Of a stretch of 7,853 bases of DNA, positions 5,920 through 7,853 are shown one piece after another. The stretch comes from Bacteroidota bacterium (GTDB lineage Bacteria; Bacteroidota; Bacteroidia; Chitinophagales; Chitinophagaceae), in contig CANGUS010000077.1 of the NCBI GenBank assembly GCA_947457085.1, forward strand, positions 1 to 7,853. Reading direction: 5' to 3'. The first letter of the stretch is position 1, and each line of letters begins with the position of its first letter. The position numbers and the translations under genes are program-made. Under the pieces are notes generated by a model that ran no database searches, had not been told where the DNA came from, and saw only the letters and a list, made by a program, of their open reading frames with translations.

Positions 5920-7188
5920 ATGTTATCTACGATATTATATATTATCATTACACTAATACTAATTGGGTTTTTTTCGGGTGTTGAAATTGCATTTGTTTCC
6001 ACTAATAAATTAAACATTGAATTAAAAAGAAAACAAGGTTCTTATGCAGGCAAGGTGCTTTCTAAATTCATGGAAAATCCTGCTACGTTTATTGGTACAA
6101 GTTTAGTAGGCATTAATATTTGCTTGGTAGTTTATGGTTTGTTGATGACGGAATTAACCGATGTAATGTTTAATGCGGTTGGATTGCCTCATAATGAATA
6201 TTTGCGTCTGTTTTTAGATACAATAATTGCCACTATTGTGGTTTTATTTTTAGCTGAGTTTATACCCAAAGCTATATTTCGTTCGAAACCAGAATCTATC
6301 CTTTCCTTTTTAACATTGCCTATTCAGTTTTTTTATTATTTATTATATCCAATTGCACAATTGTTTGTTCGTATTTCTGAATTTATTTTGAGGTACTTAT
6401 TTGGAGTTCGAATAAATGAAGAAAAAACAATTTTTAGTCGTGTTGATTTAGAGCATTTTGTGAAACAAATGCGCACCGGTCATGATATCGATAATGAAGA
6501 TGATAGTAATTCTGAATTATTTGAAAATGCACTATCACTTTCAAAGGTGAAAATTAGAGAATGTTTGGTTCCAAGAAATGAAATAGAAGCCGTACCAATT
6601 AACACTTCTGTTGAAGAAGTAAAAAATATTTTCATTGAAACAAAACGCTCTAAATTAATTGTATACGAAGATAATATTGACAATGTAGTTGGTTACTTGC
6701 ACAGCATTGATGCATTAAAAAAACCAAAAGATATTAAGTCTGTTATGCACAGCATTCCTATGGTGCCAGAGACAATGATTACAGTAGATTTATTAAATCA
6801 ATTTACAAAAGAAAGAAAAAGTATTGCTTGGGTTGTTGATGAATTTGGAGGAACGGCCGGCATCGTAACCATGGAAGATATATTAGAAGAAATTTTTGGA
6901 GAAATTCATGATGAATATGACGAAGAAGAATATATTGAAAAACAATTGTCATCAAATGAATACATTTTTTCTGGCCGCTTAGAAATAGATTATTTAAATG
7001 AAAAATATCATTTTGATTTGCCTGTTGAGGATGCAGAAACTTTATCAGGTTTTATTATAGAAAATCACGAATCAATTCCAAAACAAAAGGAGCGAATTAT
7101 TGTAGGTAATTATGAATTTGTAATGTTACACGTTTCTGACACAAGAATTGAAACCGTAAAAGTGAAAAGTTTACACGGAAAAAAATAA
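5920..7188 (+). CDS. DUF21/CBS/CorC_HlyC membrane protein (hemolysin-family name, probable ion transporter)
   Basis: A 422-residue inner-membrane protein of the CNNM/CorC family, linked to Mg2+ or Co2+ export; the label hemolysin is historical. The DUF21 domain spans about residues 1-165. Its first helix carries FFSGVEIAFVS (Ser19, Glu22), the second GINIC (Asn66), the third AEFIPK (112-117), and a fourth hydrophobic stretch lies at 126-160. These match the conserved SGxE, N and ExxPK positions that form the ion site in characterised homologues. A CBS pair follows at about 215-335, including VPRNEIEAVP and the signature DEFGGTAGIVTMEDILEEIF starting at Asp307. A CorC_HlyC domain (about 345-418) ends the chain. 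The gene lies 28 bases after gmk with no promoter match between, so it is probably in the same transcript. The gliding-motility protein GldE has the same architecture, but no other gld gene is near, so that name is not used. Confidence 0.93.
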   Translation: MLSTILYIIITLILIGFFSGVEIAFVSTNKLNIELKRKQGSYAGKVLSKFMENPATFIGTSLVGINICLVVYGLLMTELTDVMFNAVGLPHNEYLRLFLDTIIATIVVLFLAEFIPKAIFRSKPESILSFLTLPIQFFYYLLYPIAQLFVRISEFILRYLFGVRINEEKTIFSRVDLEHFVKQMRTGHDIDNEDDSNSELFENALSLSKVKIRECLVPRNEIEAVPINTSVEEVKNIFIETKRSKLIVYEDNIDNVVGYLHSIDALKKPKDIKSVMHSIPMVPETMITVDLLNQFTKERKSIAWVVDEFGGTAGIVTMEDILEEIFGEIHDEYDEEEYIEKQLSSNEYIFSGRLEIDYLNEKYHFDLPVEDAETLSGFIIENHESIPKQKERIIVGNYEFVMLHVSDTRIETVKVKSLHGKK

Positions 7189-7195
7189 GCTCGAA

Positions 7196-7853
7196 ATGAA
7201 AGCAATGATATTAGCTGCCGGATTAGGCACTCGTTTAAAACCCTTCACAGACAGTCATCCTAAAGCATTAGCTGAAGTGAACAACAAACCTATTTTATTG
7301 CGCAATATTGACTATTTACGAAGTTTTGGTATTGATGAAATTATTATCAATGTACATCATTTTGCAAATCAGATTATTGATTTTATTCAAGAAAATAAAA
7401 TTCCAAATATTTTAATTTCAGATGAAACGGATGTGGTTTTAGAAACAGGTGGAGGCCTAAAAAAGGCATCCTACTTATTGGAAGACAGTAATCCATTTGT
7501 GTTGATGAATGTTGATATTTTAACTGATTTGGATTTAGGTAAAATGATTTTATCTCATAAAGAAAATAATCCAATAGCCACATTAGGAGTTAGCAAACGT
7601 GAAAGTTCAAGATGTTTTTTATTTAATGAAAAAAATGAATTGTGTGGGTGGAGAAATAAAAACACAAACGAAGAAAAAATCAGTCAAAAAGAAATGAACT
7701 ATACTGAATTTGCTTTTAGTGGAATACATATCATCAATCCTACTATTTTTAAATTAATGAAACAAGAAGGTAAGTTTTCAATGGTAGATGTTTATTTAGA
7801 ATTAGCGAAAAAAGAAAAAATAATTGGTTATGATCATACTGGTTCTCATTTAA
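7196..7853 (+). CDS. Sugar-1-phosphate nucleotidyltransferase, MurU-like (3' end cut by window)
   Basis: An open frame runs from the ATG at 7196 to the window end without a stop: 219 full codons, probably missing some 20-30 residues. It is a GT-A-fold NTP transferase. The signature AAGLGTRLKPFTDSHPKAL (7-25) supplies the nucleotide-binding G-x-G-x-R and the catalytic Lys23. ETGGG (83-87) and the metal-binding NVD (105-107) follow. NVHHFANQI (52-60) and the late FSGIHIINP and FSMVDVYLELAK segments resemble the MurU-type group, which makes UDP-MurNAc from MurNAc-1-phosphate in peptidoglycan recycling, more than RmlA or GlmU. The start is fixed by the MKAMILAAG N-terminus. The gene begins 7 bases after the CorC gene, so it shares that transcript. 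Finding an AmgK-like sugar kinase downstream would strengthen the MurU reading; other sugar substrates remain possible. Confidence 0.9.
   Translation, partial: MKAMILAAGLGTRLKPFTDSHPKALAEVNNKPILLRNIDYLRSFGIDEIIINVHHFANQIIDFIQENKIPNILISDETDVVLETGGGLKKASYLLEDSNPFVLMNVDILTDLDLGKMILSHKENNPIATLGVSKRESSRCFLFNEKNELCGWRNKNTNEEKISQKEMNYTEFAFSGIHIINPTIFKLMKQEGKFSMVDVYLELAKKEKIIGYDHTGSHL

Noticed and set aside
6480..6683. Reverse-strand open frame within the CorC-type gene
   Set aside because: It lies opposite the start of the CBS region, where the forward reading is clearly conserved.
5920..7188. Naming the DUF21/CBS/CorC gene as gldE of the gliding machinery
   Set aside because: GldE shares the architecture, but no gldD or other gliding gene is near, and the protein fits the general transporter family equally well.
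7383..7583. Reverse-strand open frame near the right edge
   Set aside because: The forward strand here encodes the ETGGG and NVD motifs of a nucleotidyltransferase, which explains the sequence fully.
1..7853. Search for CRISPR repeats, tRNA or rRNA genes, transposases, integrases, toxin-antitoxin pairs and defence genes
   Set aside because: No regularly spaced repeats, RNA-gene landmarks or mobile or defence protein motifs were seen. Nearly all the sequence is taken up by the genes listed.

Overview
The window looks like chromosomal DNA from an AT-rich Bacteroidota, most plausibly a Chitinophagales or Sphingobacteriales-type lineage. I infer this from the protein families (a DUF6029-like barrel, an Omp28-type lipoprotein, a periplasmic TlpA-type thioredoxin), from two exact copies of the Bacteroidota -7 element TAnnTTTG about 20 bases before start codons, and from the lack of a Shine-Dalgarno sequence before every gene. 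The genus cannot be fixed from this sequence alone.

Layout. Bases 1-106 hold a possible C-terminal tail of an upstream gene. Next comes a 544-residue polytopic membrane protein resembling GT-C-type glycosyltransferases of unknown substrate (107-1741). An 81-base gap with a good -7 element leads to a two-gene unit. It encodes a DUF6029-like outer-membrane beta-barrel (1823-3409) and, 12 bases later, an Omp28-type lipoprotein with a CxxC site (3422-4309). A small unrecognised gene (4325-4702) runs on the opposite strand, convergent with that unit and divergent from the next. The 85-base divergent gap carries a perfect 14-bp palindrome and another exact -7 element. From 4788 to the right edge, four genes run tightly in one direction with gaps of 0, 28 and 7 bases: an exported TlpA-type thioredoxin, guanylate kinase (gmk), a DUF21/CBS/CorC_HlyC membrane protein, and a sugar-phosphate nucleotidyltransferase cut by the window end.

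How the genes may work together. The barrel, lipoprotein and thioredoxin are all predicted cell-envelope proteins with paired cysteines, so a thiol-disulfide module at the outer membrane is the most interesting reading. It is inference from gene proximity and cysteine placement only. The last four genes look like a housekeeping operon mixing redox, nucleotide, ion and cell-wall-precursor functions. No RNA genes, CRISPR array, insertion sequence, integrase or other mobile-element signature was seen, and no gene-free stretch exceeds about 110 bases.
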